Assembly: GCF_011492965.1 (NCBI RefSeq)
Contig: NZ_CP045121.1
Location: 2,790,001-2,854,000, forward strand
Direction of reading: 5' to 3'
DNA length: 64,000 bases
Source: Rubrobacter marinus
GTDB lineage: Bacteria; Actinomycetota; Rubrobacteria; Rubrobacterales; Rubrobacteraceae
The translations under genes were made by a program, and so were the position numbers. This document shows, piece after piece, positions 45,871-55,195 of the stretch (position 1 is the stretch's first letter; the number at the start of each line of letters is the position of its first letter). The notes under the pieces are model-generated. The model was not told the origin of the DNA, ran no database searches, and saw only the letters and a list, made by a program, of their open reading frames with translations.

Positions 45871-46314
45871 TTAGAAGCGCAGGACCAGGTAGGCGCCCGA
45901 GACCACGAGCACCGCGCCGAGGACCCTGAGGGCCGTCGCCGGCTGGACCGGCAGGTGGAGGAGGCCGAACTGGTCGAGGACGATGGAGGTGATCATCTGC
46001 CCGGCGATGATAAACCCGAAGGTCGCCGCCGCCCCGAGCCTCGGGGTCAGGACGACGGACGAGAACACGAAGAACGCGCCGAGAAAACCGCCGGCCCACG
46101 CCCACCACGGGGCCTGCGAGAGGGATTGGAGCGAGGTCGGCGTCTGGCGCGCGATGGCGACCGCCGCGAACAGGACGAGCGTCCCGATAAGAAACGAGAG
46201 GGCCGCGGCGGAGATCGGCCCGCCCGCCGCCTTGCGCAGCTCGGCGTTCACCGCGAACTGAACCGTGATCACCGTCCCCGCCACGAAGGCGAGGGCAGAA
46301 AGAGCCCAAGACAC
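45871..46314 (-). CDS. YdcZ/DUF606-like small DMT-superfamily membrane protein
   Basis: 147 residues, five hydrophobic helices, beginning at the GTG at 46314 (VSWALSALAFVAGTVITVQFAVNAELRKAAGGP) with GGAGGGGG about 7 nt upstream. Matches the YdcZ/DUF606 family of half-sized drug/metabolite-transporter-like proteins. Substrate unknown. It lies 26 bases downstream of the spermidine-synthase-like gene, same strand, and may be co-transcribed. Confidence 0.8.
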   Translation of the reverse strand: MSWALSALAFVAGTVITVQFAVNAELRKAAGGPISAAALSFLIGTLVLFAAVAIARQTPTSLQSLSQAPWWAWAGGFLGAFFVFSSVVLTPRLGAAATFGFIIAGQMITSIVLDQFGLLHLPVQPATALRVLGAVLVVSGAYLVLRF

Positions 46315-46340
46315 GCGCTTCCCCCTCCCGGGCCGGAGCC

Positions 46341-47909
46341 CTAGGTATCGCCCCGGACGTAGTCCAGGATCATCAGGTCCGTCATCCACTCCACAGGCGC
46401 CCGGTCGTCCGTGAGGACCGGGCCCGAGCCGTCCGTCGGCTCGATGTCGCGGGAGATCTCGCGGGCCAGGGGACGCACCACGCTCGGGGCCTCGCCGAGG
46501 TTCGCCCGGAGCGCCTCCGCCCCCGTCTCCTCCTCCGTCGCGACCACGGTCGTGTTGAAGTCGCCCGTGTCGAAGGAGTAGACGTGCCCGTAGACCTCGC
46601 TCATCGTCCGCGCGATCGCCTCGGGCACGCGCCGGTCCCCGGGGGTATGCCCGACGTTGATCGTCACGACCCCGCGGTCCGAGAGGTGCTCCTTGACCTC
46701 CCCGAAGAACTCCACCGTCGTCAGGTGGAACGGGATGTACGGCTGGCGGTAGGCGTCCACGACGACGAGGTCGTACTCGTCGTCGGCCTCGGGGCCGCGC
46801 AGGAAATAGCGGCCGTCCTCGGCGTGGGTGTCGAGCCCCTCGCGGTCCATGTCGAAGTACCTGTAGCCGACCTCGTTCACCCGGCCGTCGATCTCCACCC
46901 CGTCGATCTCGATCGGCCCGTAAACGTCCGAGAGCTCGGAGGAGACGGTGCCCGCGGCGCTCCCCACGATGAGCGCGTTGCGGGGCGGCTCGGGGGAGGT
47001 GAGGAGCGGCACGGAGAGCGGGTAGTCCCAGTAGCTCTCCGAGAGAAGACGGCCCGGCTTGTACGCCGAGTGGACCGACCAGCCCTCGTTGAGCTGCAAG
47101 ATGCGCTCGCTGTCCGGAAGCGGTTCGCCGTTCTCGTCCAGCTCCGTCGCCAGAACCCTGATGTACTGGTAGTACGAGTCGTCCTCGAAGAGGAGGCCGG
47201 GGGTCGGTTTGATCTCGTTGGGCAGGAAGGTCGCCGCCACCATCAGGAGCGGCAGGAGCAGCAGCAGGAGGCTCCGCCGCCCCGCGAGGACGCTCGCGAG
47301 CGCGAGCGCGGCCCCGAACAGCAGGAAAGTGTCCCGCGTGCCGACCCCTGGGATCGTCAGGAGCACGGCGAGGAAGATCCCGGCGATGCTCCCGAGGGTG
47401 GAGATCGCGTAGAGGCTCCCGGCCGTCCCTCCGGCCTCGCCGACGTCCTTTATGGCGAGGCGTATCGCGAACGGCGAGACCATCCCGAGCAGCGTGATGC
47501 TCGGGGCGAAGAGGAGGAGCGTGGCCGCGAAGGAGCCGAGAAACGCCCCGGCGGAGAGGCTCTCGAAGGAGCGGGCGCTTACGGACATTACGGGCCCGGC
47601 GACGAACGGCGTCGCCGCGATGATGACCGAGGCGACGATGGTTATGTTCGTCAACGTCCGCCCGTTCGGGTGACGGTCGGCGTAGCGCCCGCCGAGGTAG
47701 TAGCCGATGGTCAGGTAGATCAGGATGAGCCCGATGATGTTGGCCCAGACGAGGATGGAAGACCCGAAGTACGGCGCGAGCAGCCTGCTGGCCGCCATCT
47801 CGACGGCGAGCGTCGTCGTCCCCGACACGAGCACGAGAAGTATGAGCGATATACGCCCTATCGCCTTCCCCTCCGAACCCGCCCCCGCGTAATGGCCCGT
47901 CTCCGACAC
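46341..47909 (-). CDS. Membrane protein with spermidine-synthase-like domain
   Basis: 522 residues. Residues ~20-215 carry about seven membrane helices ([38 protein letters not shown] and others), then a Rossmann-type spermidine synthase domain with [15 protein letters not shown] and [16 protein letters not shown], and [11 protein letters not shown]. Such fused-membrane speE-like proteins are widespread and mostly uncharacterised; ordinary polyamine synthesis is not assured, because the canonical GGG(D/E)G motif reads GSAAG. GTG at 47909 lies 7 nt after TATACT, so it is probably leaderless and divergent from the GNAT gene. Confidence 0.85.
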   Translation of the reverse strand: MSETGHYAGAGSEGKAIGRISLILLVLVSGTTTLAVEMAASRLLAPYFGSSILVWANIIGLILIYLTIGYYLGGRYADRHPNGRTLTNITIVASVIIAATPFVAGPVMSVSARSFESLSAGAFLGSFAATLLLFAPSITLLGMVSPFAIRLAIKDVGEAGGTAGSLYAISTLGSIAGIFLAVLLTIPGVGTRDTFLLFGAALALASVLAGRRSLLLLLLPLLMVAATFLPNEIKPTPGLLFEDDSYYQYIRVLATELDENGEPLPDSERILQLNEGWSVHSAYKPGRLLSESYWDYPLSVPLLTSPEPPRNALIVGSAAGTVSSELSDVYGPIEIDGVEIDGRVNEVGYRYFDMDREGLDTHAEDGRYFLRGPEADDEYDLVVVDAYRQPYIPFHLTTVEFFGEVKEHLSDRGVVTINVGHTPGDRRVPEAIARTMSEVYGHVYSFDTGDFNTTVVATEEETGAEALRANLGEAPSVVRPLAREISRDIEPTDGSGPVLTDDRAPVEWMTDLMILDYVRGDT

Positions 47910-47916
47910 GTCGGCC

Positions 47917-47922
47917 AGTATA
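47917..47922 (-). promoter_or_regulatory. -10 box of the spermidine-synthase-like gene, leaderless promoter
   Basis: TATACT, seven bases, then GTG; no ribosome site. The divergent GNAT gene's own -10 box is within 20 bases. Confidence 0.55.
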
Positions 47923-47927
47923 TCCGC

Positions 47928-47933
47928 TAGGAT
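47928..47933 (+). promoter_or_regulatory. -10 box of the GNAT gene, leaderless promoter
   Basis: TAGGAT, six bases, then ATG at 47940. Back-to-back with the leftward leaderless promoter. Confidence 0.45.
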
Positions 47934-47939
47934 GGGGAA

Positions 47940-48434
47940 ATGGGGCAGGGGCACGACAACGCTTCGGGCTACGCCATCCGGGCGGGACGGCGCGACGACG
48001 CGGCGGCTGCCGCGGCGCTGTGGATGAGGAGCGCGGAGGAGCACACCGCCTACGACGACGTCTACGCCACCTCGCCCGACGCCGAGAAGATCATGCGCCG
48101 CTTCCTCGCCGACCTCTCCTCCAGCGCCCACTCCTGCCTCTTCGTCGCCGAGAGCGACGGCGAGGTCGTGGGCTTCCTCTCCGGCGAGATCCGCGAGGGC
48201 TCCCCCGCCTTCTCCCCCAAGACCTGGGCCGCCGTCGAGGACATCTACGTGACGCAGGAGCACCGGAGCCGGGGCGTGGGCCGCTCCCTCCTCGACGCCT
48301 GCGCCGGGTGGGCCCGCGACAAGGGCGCCGACGGCGTCTCCCTCCAGGTCGCGGCCGGCAACGAGCGCGCCCGCAAGTTCTACGACGAGCTCGGCTTCCG
48401 CGAGGTCTCCGTCTACGAGGTCAGGGAGTTCTAG
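47940..48434 (+). CDS. GNAT family N-acetyltransferase
   Basis: 164 residues. Acetyl-CoA fold: [18 protein letters not shown] (strand 1), [23 protein letters not shown] (the R/Q-x-x-G-x-G/A pyrophosphate loop) and [22 protein letters not shown]. The substrate cannot be told; the sequence is of the small-molecule/antibiotic-type GNAT group. Start ATG lies 6 nt after a TAGGAT box. Confidence 0.9.
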   Translation: MGQGHDNASGYAIRAGRRDDAAAAAALWMRSAEEHTAYDDVYATSPDAEKIMRRFLADLSSSAHSCLFVAESDGEVVGFLSGEIREGSPAFSPKTWAAVEDIYVTQEHRSRGVGRSLLDACAGWARDKGADGVSLQVAAGNERARKFYDELGFREVSVYEVREF

Positions 48435-48563
48435 GCCCCCGGCGACGAGCCTCCTTTTCCGTGCGGCCCTCCCCCGAAACGAGCTTTGCCCCTTGGGATT
48501 CGGTCCCTCCCGCGTAACCTTCTCGTAGGGAATCCGTCGAACGGGAATCGACGAGGAGGAAGT

Positions 48564-49349
48564 ATGGGCAAGAGGGAGAGTTACGCACCGGGGACGTTCT
48601 CTTGGGTAGATTTGGCGACCACCGATCCGGAGGGCGCCAAGGCCTTCTACGGCGAGCTGTTCGGCTGGGAGGCCGACGACATGCCGGCCGGCGAAGGGAT
48701 GACGTACACCATGCTCCGTGTGGGGGACGATTACGTCGGCGGCCTGTCCGAGATGGACAGGGGTCAGCGCGGGGCGGGGGTTCCGCCGTACTGGTTGTCC
48801 TACGTGACCGTCGAGGACGCGGCCGCGGCCGCGTCCAGGGCGCGCGAGGCGGGCGGGACGGTCCACGGCGAGGCGTTCGACGTCCTGGACGCCGGCAGGA
48901 TGGCGCTGATAGAAGACCCCCAGGGGGCCATGCTCGCGGCCTGGGAGCCGCGTCGGCACATCGGAGCGGGCAGGGTCAACGATCCCGGCTGCCTCACCTG
49001 GAACGACCTTCAGACGTCGAACGCCGAGCCGGCCGCCGGCTTCTACGCGTCGCTCTTCGGCTGGGAGATGGAGCCGATAGACCAGGACGGCGAGCTCGCC
49101 TACGTGACGATCAAGAACGCCGGCGCCTCGAACGGCGGGATCATGCCCTCGCAGAACGGCGGGGGGAACCGCCCCTACTGGCTCCCCTACTTCACCGTGC
49201 CCTCCACCGAAGACGCGCTGGCGAAGGCCAAGGAGCTCGGGGGCGAGGTGCTCGCCGGGCCGATGGACATAGGGGCCGGCAGGATCTCGGTCCTCCGCGA
49301 CCCCCAGGGAGCGACCTTTGCGGTCTACGAGGGCGAGACGGACGACTAG
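48564..49349 (+). CDS. Two-domain VOC (glyoxalase/extradiol dioxygenase-like) protein
   Basis: 261 residues, two vicinal-oxygen-chelate domains: [32 protein letters not shown] (1) and [28 protein letters not shown] (2), each ending in a conserved DPQGA-FA/LA strand. The histidine-type metal ligands of catalytic glyoxalases are partly replaced, as in the CFP-30/hydroxylase-type group, so a binding role is equally possible. ATG at 48564 has GAGGAGGAAGT immediately upstream. Followed by another VOC gene. Confidence 0.9.
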   Translation: MGKRESYAPGTFSWVDLATTDPEGAKAFYGELFGWEADDMPAGEGMTYTMLRVGDDYVGGLSEMDRGQRGAGVPPYWLSYVTVEDAAAAASRAREAGGTVHGEAFDVLDAGRMALIEDPQGAMLAAWEPRRHIGAGRVNDPGCLTWNDLQTSNAEPAAGFYASLFGWEMEPIDQDGELAYVTIKNAGASNGGIMPSQNGGGNRPYWLPYFTVPSTEDALAKAKELGGEVLAGPMDIGAGRISVLRDPQGATFAVYEGETDD

Positions 49350-49437
49350 GGCAAGTCCGGCGCGTGGGGCCGGGCGTGAGACCTCGCCGAAGCAATCGGA
49401 GGACCCCGCCCCGGAGGAGAACCCGAGGAGGTTCGCG

Positions 49438-49812
49438 GTGTTGGATCACGTCAACCTGCCCGTGTCGAACGTCGAGCGGAGCAAGCGCTTCTACGGGGCG
49501 GCGCTCGCTCCGCTCGGCTACGGGCTGATCATGGAGCACGGCATCTCCGGAGCCGGGTTCGGCCGATCGGGTAAGCCAGACTTCTGGATCAAGCAAGGCG
49601 CGCCCGGCGCCGCCGTGCACGTCGCCTTCTCCAGCCCAGATCGAGCAACCGTGGGCGCCTTCCACGAAGCAGCCGTCGCGGCAGGCGGGCGCGACAACGG
49701 GCGGCCCGCGCTCCGGCCCGAATATCACTCGGCCTACTACGGCGCCTTCGTCCTGGATCCCGACGGCAACAACATAGAAGCGGTCTGCCACAACCCGCAG
49801 ACGAACTCCTAA
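49438..49812 (+). CDS. VOC family protein
   Basis: 124 residues, one VOC domain: [28 protein letters not shown] ... [21 protein letters not shown]. The His and Glu metal ligands of glyoxalase-type enzymes are present (DHVNL and NNIEAV). Substrate unknown. GTG at 49438 has GAGGAGG 6 nt upstream, 88 bases after the two-domain VOC gene, so the pair may be one unit. Confidence 0.88.
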   Translation: MLDHVNLPVSNVERSKRFYGAALAPLGYGLIMEHGISGAGFGRSGKPDFWIKQGAPGAAVHVAFSSPDRATVGAFHEAAVAAGGRDNGRPALRPEYHSAYYGAFVLDPDGNNIEAVCHNPQTNS

Positions 49813-49913
49813 CCCCCACCGAGCAGCGGAAGACCGGCGAGGTCCAGAAGGGAGTCCCTTCCGTCGAAAGCGCCGCTCCGGCTCACGCGACCCTCTGCCG
49901 TCGGGCTTACCTG

Positions 49914-50399
49914 CTACGGATACGGACCGTCGGCGTCCGGGGCTTCGGGGGCGTGGAGCGGCAGGCCGAGAGAGAGGAGGAGCACGCCCTCCTCCCGCTC
50001 GTAGCCCGAGGCCTCGTAGAACGCGACCGCCTCGTCGTCGGTCTGGACCTCGACGTAGGAGACGCCGCGCGCGGCGCAACGCTCCTCCACCGCGGCGAGC
50101 AACGCGCGCCCGGCGCCCCGGCGCCTCGCCTCCGGCCTCACGTGCAGCTCCTCGACGCTGGCGAACGCTCCGCCGGCCGAGACGTTCAACCCGTAGGAGA
50201 GGAGGGCCACGCCGACCACCGCCCCCTCCTCGCGCGCCACGAGCATCTCCAGGTCCCCCCTGGCGACGGCGCCCCGAAGCTCCTCCGCGAACGGTGCCGG
50301 GACGGGTTCTCCCTCCCTCAGCGCCTCCTCCAGGAGACCGAGCCCTTCGGGGAGACGGTCCGCGGCGACGAGCCGGACCTCGAAGCCGGGGTCCCTCAG
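49914..50399 (-). CDS. GNAT family N-acetyltransferase
   Basis: 161 residues. FEVRLVAADRLPEGLGLLEEAL opens the fold; VEELHVRPEARRRGAGRALLAAVEE is the acetyl-CoA loop and VEVQTDDEAVAFYEASGYERE the C-terminal strand. No ATG, GTG or TTG precedes it; the natural start is CTG at 50399, overlapping the ltaE stop as CTGA and preceded by GGGGAG about 8 nt upstream. It is probably coupled to ltaE translation. A second CTG-start candidate with nnr. Confidence 0.82.
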   Translation of the reverse strand: MRDPGFEVRLVAADRLPEGLGLLEEALREGEPVPAPFAEELRGAVARGDLEMLVAREEGAVVGVALLSYGLNVSAGGAFASVEELHVRPEARRRGAGRALLAAVEERCAARGVSYVEVQTDDEAVAFYEASGYEREEGVLLLSLGLPLHAPEAPDADGPYP

Positions 50400-51416
50400 C
50401 GGACGCTCTCCCCGGAGACGAGCAGCCGCGACGCGGCCTCTATCGTCGCGTCGACCTCGGAGTCGCCGGCGTCGAGGTGCGTGCAGAGGCGGATGCGGCC
50501 CCCGGTCCAAGGCGTCGCCAGCACGCCCTCGTGCGCGAGGTCCCGCAGAAACGCGCCCGTCTCCCCGACCTCGACGAGCACGATGTTGGTCTCGGGCTCG
50601 TCGACGCCGTAGCCGGCCTCTCGCAGCCCGTCGGCGAGCCTCTTCGCCCGCCGGTGGTCCTCGTGCAGGCGCTCGACGTTGTGCTCGAAGGCGTAGAGGG
50701 AGGCGGCGGCGATGATGCCGGCCTGGCGCATCCCGCCGCCGAAGGCCTTGCGGGCGCGCCGGGCCTCCCGGATCTTCTCCTCGTCCCCGGCGAGGAGGGA
50801 GCCGACGGGGGCGCCGAGGCCCTTGGAGGAGCAGACGGAGACGGTGTCCGCGTGCTCGCACCACGCGCTCGCGGGCGTCCCCGTCGCCACCGCGGCGTTG
50901 AAGAGCCGGGCCCCGTCGAGGTGGACCCCCAACCCGAGATCCCGGGCCTCCGAGGCGACCGCCGCGAACTCTTCGAGGGGGAAGACCTTGCCCCCCGCGA
51001 CGTTGTGCGTGTTCTCCAGACACAGGAGCGTCTGTCGGGCGAAGTGGACGTTCTCGGGCCGGACGGCGGCGCGCAGGGTCTCCGGGGAGATCACGCCGCC
51101 CTCCCCGGGGAGGGTCCTCACCCGACGCCGGAGAGCAGAGCCGGGGCACCCGCCTCGTAGTTGAAGACGTGGGCGTCCTCGTGCAGCATCACCTCGTCCC
51201 CCCGACTCGTACCGACGAAGAGGCCGATCTGGTTCGTCATCGTCCCGGAGGGACAGTAGATGGCCGCCTCCTTCCCCAGGAGCGCCGCCACGTACTCCTC
51301 GAGGCGGTTGATCGTCGGGTCCTCCCGAAGACGTCGTCCCCGACCGGGGCCTCCGCCATGGCCCGCCGCATGGCCTCGGTCGGTCGGGTCACTGTGTCGC
51401 TGCGAAGATCTATCAT
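50396..51416 (-). CDS. ltaE: Low-specificity L-threonine aldolase; two frame slips
   Basis: 340 residues when one base is restored in each of two G runs (near 51324-51326 and 51121-51123). Fold type I PLP enzyme cleaving threonine/allo-threonine to glycine and acetaldehyde. [16 protein letters not shown] opens it; [38 protein letters not shown] and the PLP lysine in [14 protein letters not shown] are clear. GGAGG 8 nt before ATG. Both slips fall in homopolymers and go the same way as others in this window, so the gene is probably intact. Confidence 0.85.
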
Positions 51417-51577
51417 AGAACCGTCCTCCGGTACGTCCTCTGTCGCCCAAGATTACCGCTTTTCCACTCCGCCTCGAGCACGACGAGCCGCGGGACGGGT
51501 AGCGCAAGAACTACGAGCGCCACACCCCACCGAACTGCGCCCAGCCGCACGCTCTGTAGGGCGCCCCGGCCGAGCAC
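51413..51577 (-). CDS. Small ORF, 54 residues, single membrane span
   Basis: [19 protein letters not shown] start, hydrophobic [16 protein letters not shown], then a basic tail ending in TYRRTVL. Its TGA overlaps the ltaE ATG (ATGA), and it begins 15 bases after the rnhC stop, so it could be the coupling frame between them. Ribosome site is weak and third-position GC is lower than neighbours, so it stays tentative. Confidence 0.35.
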   Translation of the reverse strand: MLGRGALQSVRLGAVRWGVALVVLALPVPRLVVLEAEWKSGNLGRQRTYRRTVL

Positions 51578-51592
51578 TCGTGCCCGGTCTTC

Positions 51593-52519
51593 CTACCTCC
51601 GGCTTGCTGTGCCCAGCACCTTCTCCGTCGTCCCGAAGTGGACCTTGGCGACGTCTTTCAGGGCCTCCTCCCCCCGCTCGCGGACGATGCGCCTCGCGGC
51701 ACCCACCACGTGCGTGGCGCCCCGGGGCAGCTCGAAGCCGATGGCCTCCGAGATGCGGTCCATCTCCTCCAGGTAGCGCGACCTCGCCAGGATGGAGGCC
51801 GCGGCCACCGCCGCGTCGTCCTCCGCCCTCGGCCGAACTTCGAGCCGGATGCCCTCCGGCACGCGCGGCTGTATGTAAGAGCGGGCCGCCCTCGCGAACT
51901 CGTCGACCACGAATACCTCTACCTCCTCCTCAAGTTCACCCAGGATCTGGACGTTGATCTCCCCGAGCAGCTTGTTGATGTTGCCCGCCGCGGCCCGCCG
52001 CGCCTCGTACTCCCTGGGCCCGAGCGTCACCACGCGCGTGTTCTCCTCGCCCACGGCGTCGAGCACCCTGAGAGCCATCGCCCTCGCCCCCATCACGCTC
52101 AGCGTCTTCGAGTCCCTGGCGCCGGCCTCCCGCAGCCCCTGCGCCGCTTCCTCCCCGAGAACGCGCACCCCCGCCACGACGAGCGGCCCGAAGTAGTCCC
52201 CCTTCCCCGCCTCGTCCGTCCCCACCCGCGGCGTCCCATCGGGAGCTACCCGCCGGGGCGCGCTCGTGCCCCGGGGGTTCGTCGCCGCCCTCCCGCCACC
52301 CCCCGTGCGCGCCACGCGCCACGTCTCAAGGGCCTCCAGCAACGGTGAAGCTTTACCTCCGGTAGATACTTTTCCGGAACGGTGGTAGACGTTCAGGGTT
52401 ACCGTGTCGGGGCCTCGGGAGACCTTGTACTGGGTGCCGTGGTCTATGGGGCGGCTGGAGGCGACCTTCGCCCCCTGATCCCTGAGCAGCTTCTCCAGGT
52501 CGGCGGGGAGGCGGCTCAT
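51593..52519 (-). CDS. rnhC: Ribonuclease HIII
   Basis: 308 residues. TBP-like N-terminal substrate-binding domain (1-~85, SRLPADLEKLLRDQGAKVASS) then the RNase H2/H3 fold with the catalytic GTDEAGKGDYFGPLVVAG and ARDSKTL acids, plus VVDEFARAARSY and the Asp in AEDDAAVAAASILAR. Cleaves RNA in RNA-DNA hybrids. ATG at 52519 overlaps the acyP stop (ATGA), so the two are coupled. Confidence 0.96.
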   Translation of the reverse strand: MSRLPADLEKLLRDQGAKVASSRPIDHGTQYKVSRGPDTVTLNVYHRSGKVSTGGKASPLLEALETWRVARTGGGGRAATNPRGTSAPRRVAPDGTPRVGTDEAGKGDYFGPLVVAGVRVLGEEAAQGLREAGARDSKTLSVMGARAMALRVLDAVGEENTRVVTLGPREYEARRAAAGNINKLLGEINVQILGELEEEVEVFVVDEFARAARSYIQPRVPEGIRLEVRPRAEDDAAVAAASILARSRYLEEMDRISEAIGFELPRGATHVVGAARRIVRERGEEALKDVAKVHFGTTEKVLGTASRR

Positions 52520-52815
52520 CGGACCTCGAAACCGCGGAGGTTCTCGGGCTCCTCGGTCTCGGCGGAGACGTTCCGGACCTCGGCATCGGGCGGTCCCGTC
52601 TCGCACCAGGAGACCATCTCCCCCACGCGATCCCCGTCGCCCTCGAAGACGGCCTCGACCGTGCCGTCCGGGAGGTTGCGGACCCAGCCCGAGAGGCCCA
52701 GGGCCTCGGCCCTCTCGCGCGTCGAGTCGCGGAAGAAGACCCCCTGCACGCGCCCCGAGACGAGGACGCGCATCCTCCGTTGGTTGTTCGTTGCGTTGTC
52801 GCTCGCGTCGTTCAT
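52516..52815 (-). CDS. acyP: Acylphosphatase
   Basis: 99 residues. Catalytic Arg in VSGRVQGVFFRDSTRERAEALGL and Asn in SGWVRNLPDGTVEAVFEG. Hydrolyses acyl phosphates. The first 14 residues (MNDASDNATNNQRR) are extra; an internal ATG at 52773 has GGAGG but no spacing. Coupled to rnhC. Confidence 0.95.
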   Translation of the reverse strand: MNDASDNATNNQRRMRVLVSGRVQGVFFRDSTRERAEALGLSGWVRNLPDGTVEAVFEGDGDRVGEMVSWCETGPPDAEVRNVSAETEEPENLRGFEVR

Positions 52816-52897
52816 AAGCCGCTTTCCGTTCGGTTTTCGAGGTTCAGGGGGCAGTTTAACCGGGGCTTAACGCCATTTTGGGTGTCTCGGCACGGAT

Positions 52898-54490
52898 ATG
52901 CTAGCCTACCTCCCCGTGGAGCCCCAGGGACAAGCTACGTCGATGGGCGGCGTGCGGTACGGCAAGCCCGAAAAGGCCTCGTTGACCCTCGTCGTCCCGA
53001 CGCGCAACGAGTCCGGCAACGTGGAGCGGCTGGTGCGCGAGATCCGCGAGGCCCTCTCCGGGATCGACTACCGCGTCGTCTTCGTGGACGACTCTACCGA
53101 CGAGACCCCCGGTATCATCCGCTCCCTGAGCGAGGAGGACGGCAGGGTCGTCCTGATGCACCGCGAGGGGGCCGAGCGGAGCGGCGGCCTCTCGACGGCG
53201 GTGACGGCCGGGCTCGACGCGGTCGCGGCTTCGAGCGAGTACACCTGCGTCATGGACGCCGACCTCCAGCACCCCCCGCGCAAGGTGCGCGAGATGCTGG
53301 AGGAGGCCAGAGAATCGGACGCGGACGTCGTCGTGGCGAGCCGCTACACGGAGGGCGGGGACTACGAGGGGCTCTCGGGGCCGGTGCGAAAGGCGGTCTC
53401 GGTGGGGAGCAAGTACCTCGCCCAGGTAGTCTTCAAGGAGGCGCGCAAGACCACCGACCCGATGACCGGGTTCTTTCTGGTGCGCAACGCGGCGATCTCC
53501 GGCATCCAGTTCCGCCCGACGGGGTTCAAGATCCTGCTGGAGATCCTGGTCTGCGCCCCGGAGCTGAAGGTGGTCGAGGTCCCCTTCAGCTTCCGCACCC
53601 GCAACGCCGGCGTCTCGAAGGCGAGCATGAAGCAGGGCCTCGAGTACCTGAGCCACATCACGAGCCTGTTCTGGTACGTGCCGTCGGCGGGGCGCTTCTG
53701 GAAGTTCGCCCTGGTCGGCGCCTCTGGCGTCCTGGTGAACACGTTCGTGCTCCTGCTCCTCGCCGAGTACTTCGACGCCCATAAGGTCATCGCGTGGATG
53801 TTCGCCGTCGGGCTCTCGATCTTGAGCAACTTCCTGCTGAACAACGCGTTCACGTGGAGCGACGTTCGGCACTCCAGCAGGATCCACTTCCTGCTCCGCG
53901 GCGCCCTGGCGTACCCGGTCGCGATCGTGGGCATCGGCGCGAACTTCGCCGTGTACTACCCGCTCCTGAAGTACGTCTCCGACGCCTTCCCCTACTACGT
54001 GCTCTTCAACTTCCTCGGCATCGTCGCCGCGACGAGCGTCAACTTCATCCTCTCCAGCCGGCTGGTCTTCAAGCCCTCCGCCCCGAGGAACCTGGACCCC
54101 GAGGTCCCGCCGAAGGAGATCGCCGAGGAGGTGCGCAAGGAGCTCAAGGCGGACTGGGCGGGCCTCGTGCGCTCCGACGACCTGAGCGTCCTCGCGGGCT
54201 CGGGCGGCGTCCCGGGCGCCCCCCCGCGCCCCCTCTCCGTCGCCGACCGCGGCGCGATAGAGATGGTCCTCCGCACCGGCCAGCCCACCCTAGCCGTGAC
54301 CGGCCCCAGGAGGCTCCCGCAAGCGCGCACGAACACCCGCTGGGGGAGCTCCCTCGCCGTCCCGATCCTCGACGGCGACGAGGCGGTCGGCGTGTTCTAC
54401 GCCACCCGGCTCTCCACCGAGGAGTTCACCGACCTGGACCTCCACTGGCTGACCGCCTACGCCAGCACCGGCGCACGAATCTTCTCGTAA
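52898..54490 (+). CDS. Glycosyltransferase 2 (dolichol-phosphate mannose synthase-like)-GtrA-GAF fusion
   Basis: 530 residues. Residues ~25-250 form a GT2 domain (TLVVPTRNESGNVERLV, VVFVDDSTDETP, VMDADLQHPP, DPMTGFFLVR). Residues ~265-400 are a GtrA flippase-like segment with four membrane helices (FALVGASGVLVNTFVLLLL, SILSNFLLNNAFTWSD, NFLGIVAATSVNFILSSRLVF). The last ~110 residues read as a GAF sensor domain (SSLAVPILDGDEAVGVFYA...FTDLDLHWLTAYAS). GT2+GtrA fusions build and flip lipid-linked sugars; adding a soluble GAF is unusual. Several starts are possible; ATG at 52898 is within a TATGCT promoter-like box, ATG at 52943 is an alternative. Confidence 0.85.
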   Translation: MLAYLPVEPQGQATSMGGVRYGKPEKASLTLVVPTRNESGNVERLVREIREALSGIDYRVVFVDDSTDETPGIIRSLSEEDGRVVLMHREGAERSGGLSTAVTAGLDAVAASSEYTCVMDADLQHPPRKVREMLEEARESDADVVVASRYTEGGDYEGLSGPVRKAVSVGSKYLAQVVFKEARKTTDPMTGFFLVRNAAISGIQFRPTGFKILLEILVCAPELKVVEVPFSFRTRNAGVSKASMKQGLEYLSHITSLFWYVPSAGRFWKFALVGASGVLVNTFVLLLLAEYFDAHKVIAWMFAVGLSILSNFLLNNAFTWSDVRHSSRIHFLLRGALAYPVAIVGIGANFAVYYPLLKYVSDAFPYYVLFNFLGIVAATSVNFILSSRLVFKPSAPRNLDPEVPPKEIAEEVRKELKADWAGLVRSDDLSVLAGSGGVPGAPPRPLSVADRGAIEMVLRTGQPTLAVTGPRRLPQARTNTRWGSSLAVPILDGDEAVGVFYATRLSTEEFTDLDLHWLTAYASTGARIFS

Positions 54491-55195
54491 GAACCGCGAA
54501 CAGCCCCACCGGCTCCCGACCAGTACGAGGCATTGCGCGACTCGGCACGAAGGACCCCGTTCGGCGGCTTCTCGTACGGGGTCTCCCGATCGTCACATCC
54601 GGGGTCTGCACGAAGCAAGAGCCGTCGATAACCCGGAACCGGTCGCTAGAAAGGGACGCCCCTCGCACAGAGCGACGTCCCCGAGATCGGCCCCTCCCCA
54701 AGGGCCAAAGAGGACCCCACCACCCCCTCCCGGAAGGTGAGGCCCGGACAGGCTCCAGACTAAACCCAAGCTTTAAACCGAGCCCGGGCGCCGGATGGCC
54801 TATCCGATCCGAAACCTAGCACCCCGAAAAACACCACGCAACTCGACACAATGCCTATACCTAAGCCAGATGGGCTAGGGCGAACAAGCGCGCATACGAC
54901 ATGGACACGGCTCTGGAGCAGGGCACACAACATGTTGAGCCTCGCAAACTACAACAATCCGCAACGAGAATTACATGAAGCTTCGATCGAAGGTTAGTTG
55001 AGTTTAAGGTTGAGATTCATGCGTGTGCTCCGGACTCGTCGTCGGATGGGTTCCTTGGGCCGGCAAGTAGGGGTCCGCGAGGCGTGGGGCTGCTTCGGAG
55101 CGGGGCTTGGAGCTAAAGGATAACGGGGGGGTGGGCCGATAACCCTTGGTAGGAAGGGACTTCGGAATTCTTCGACCGCACGGAGGTAGAGCGCC
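54491..55195. other. 705-base gene-free stretch
   Basis: No coding, tRNA or clear repeat seen. GC is visibly lower than the neighbours past about 54760, with several A/T-rich patches. It may hold the pilT promoter, an untranslated RNA or decayed sequence. Confidence 0.4.

Noticed and set aside
46341-48959. An extended N-terminus for the spermidine-synthase-like protein
   Set aside because: The extra 350 codons are antisense to the GNAT and VOC genes; the GTG at 47909 with a TATACT box is the natural start.
54830-55020. A c-di-GMP riboswitch upstream of pilT
   Set aside because: The GEMM core motifs (CACGCACAGGGCAAACC type and its partner loop) are not present in the gap before pilT.
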